Shown: positions 63,399-64,000 of the stretch, one piece after another
How the letters are laid out: each line of letters opens with the position of its first letter
How positions within the stretch are numbered: position 1 is the first letter of the stretch
NCBI GenBank assembly: GCA_038093975.1
Contig: JBBPTG010000002.1
Span: 372,001 to 436,000, forward strand
Direction: 5' to 3'
DNA: 64,000 nt
Source: Chalciporus piperatus
Lineage: Eukaryota > Basidiomycota > Agaricomycetes > Boletales > Boletaceae
Made by a program: the position numbers and the translations under genes
The notes under the pieces: model-generated
What the model saw: the letters and a program-made list of their open reading frames with translations, nothing else
Databases searched by the model: none
What the model was told of the DNA's origin: nothing

Positions 63399-64000
63399 TC
63401 AATTAGCCGGTTTCTCGCGCAAGGTATGGAACCACTTGAGGAAGTGTGGGACGTCCTGCGAGCAAGATGAATTCCGTGCCAGCGATTCGGTGCTGCATAC
63501 GTACCGCTGCTATCTGGCCGGGCATAGTGCTCTCGGTAATGAAGGAAGGAATGCTCCCGCCTGGAGCGCTAGAAGTGGCCATTCGCCACTCGACCTTTCC
63601 ATCTCCCATCTCGAGGATGCGTTCAACAGAGACATATCTACCCTTGATGCCTTGCTCTTCTATCTTTGCGAGCTCACTGTCCTCGCTCAGGTCGATTGGA
63701 ATGGACATAATTATTCTGCGAGTGTTGGTACGGCTTGGAACCTGGGATTCAGAGAAACCACTCACCCTGACTTCGGGGAAGTCTCGTTTAATTGTACTGT
63801 CTGGAGAACAGTAAAGACGCGCGGTGAAACTGGGGGCGGGAACGTGTAGTACAACGTCCAGATAGATTGCGTTTCAGATATACGTTTGACCAATGCGACC
63901 TTTTTGATGGCGTGTATGAATCTGGGGGTAGATATGAGCTACCCAGGCAACAACACGAGGGTATGAACAGAAGTCCTACTCTTTCTCGGTTTCTGCCTTG
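63399..64000 (-). CDS. DUF3074 (START-like) protein, 5' end beyond the window
   Basis: Minus-strand exons read SIWTLYYTFPPPVSPRVFTV, then after a GT-AG intron IIMSIPIDLSEDSELAKIEE, GIKGRYVSVERILEMGDGKV, EWRMATSSAPGGSIPSFITE, and STMPGQIAADVPHFLKWFHT, with a stop after LREKPAN (63399-63401). These are features of the fungal DUF3074 family, which has a START-like lipid-binding fold. The start codon lies to the right of position 64000. The substrate is unknown. Confidence 0.72.

Overview
The window is nuclear DNA of a filamentous basidiomycete. Every gene is broken by short introns (about 48-65 nt, GT-AG with a few GC-AG, branch sites of the CTNA type close to the acceptor). Many exons are tiny, base composition is near 50% GC, and the protein set is fungal (SIP5, SRR1, FMP25, a FluG-type glutamine synthetase-like protein, DUF3074). 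The short introns, secreted double-psi beta-barrel proteins and the relic kinase family fit Agaricomycetes; placement in Cantharellales/Ceratobasidium-Rhizoctonia is only a guess. Splice models were built by hand from reading-frame continuity and family conservation.

Layout. 0-5 kb: TAF13 (+), a cyclophilin-E-type RRM protein (-), a relic kinase fragment, NSRP1-like splicing regulator (-) and exosome MTR3 (+). 5-8 kb: a secreted alpha-amylase with a CBM20 starch-binding domain (+). 8-18 kb: WDR48/UAF1-like WD40 protein (-), TCP1/CCT-alpha (+) and APC/C subunit CDC27 (+). 18-27 kb: an acidic unknown (+), SRR1-like (-), TMA20/MCTS1 (-), exportin CRM1 (-) and a second unknown (+). 27-34 kb: two tandem secreted barwin/RlpA-like proteins with polyproline tails (-) and a SERCA Ca2+-ATPase (-). 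34-42 kb: SIP5 (+), a gene-poor 2 kb stretch, an arrestin-like protein (-) and an SLC35F6-like transporter (+). 42-43.6 kb: gene-free, with two short inverted-repeat (MITE-like) elements. 43.6-64 kb: a dense run of SHQ1 (-), TRP2 (+), mitochondrial uS2 (-), SSB-type Hsp70 (+), RFC2 (-), CAF-1 large subunit (+), SPC24 (-), FMP25 (-), a Tim17-like protein (+), a WDR53-like protein (-), a glutamine synthetase-like protein (+), and a DUF3074 protein cut by the right edge (-).

Most genes are core housekeeping: transcription, splicing, RNA decay, replication, chromatin assembly, mitosis, nuclear export, translation and mitochondria. Gene orientation alternates strongly, so about ten pairs share short divergent promoters. 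Two of these pairs are functionally coherent: RFC2 with CAF-1 (S phase, with ACGCGT boxes) and FMP25 with a Tim17-like protein (mitochondria).

I found no biosynthetic cluster, CRISPR array, rRNA, convincing tRNA or intact transposon. The most interesting signals are a gene with four microexons of 9-17 nt, several GC-AG introns needed to restore conserved frames, stop-free introns in multiples of three that could be retained, the two inverted-repeat elements, and a relic kinase fragment. I see no evidence for an undescribed multi-gene system.
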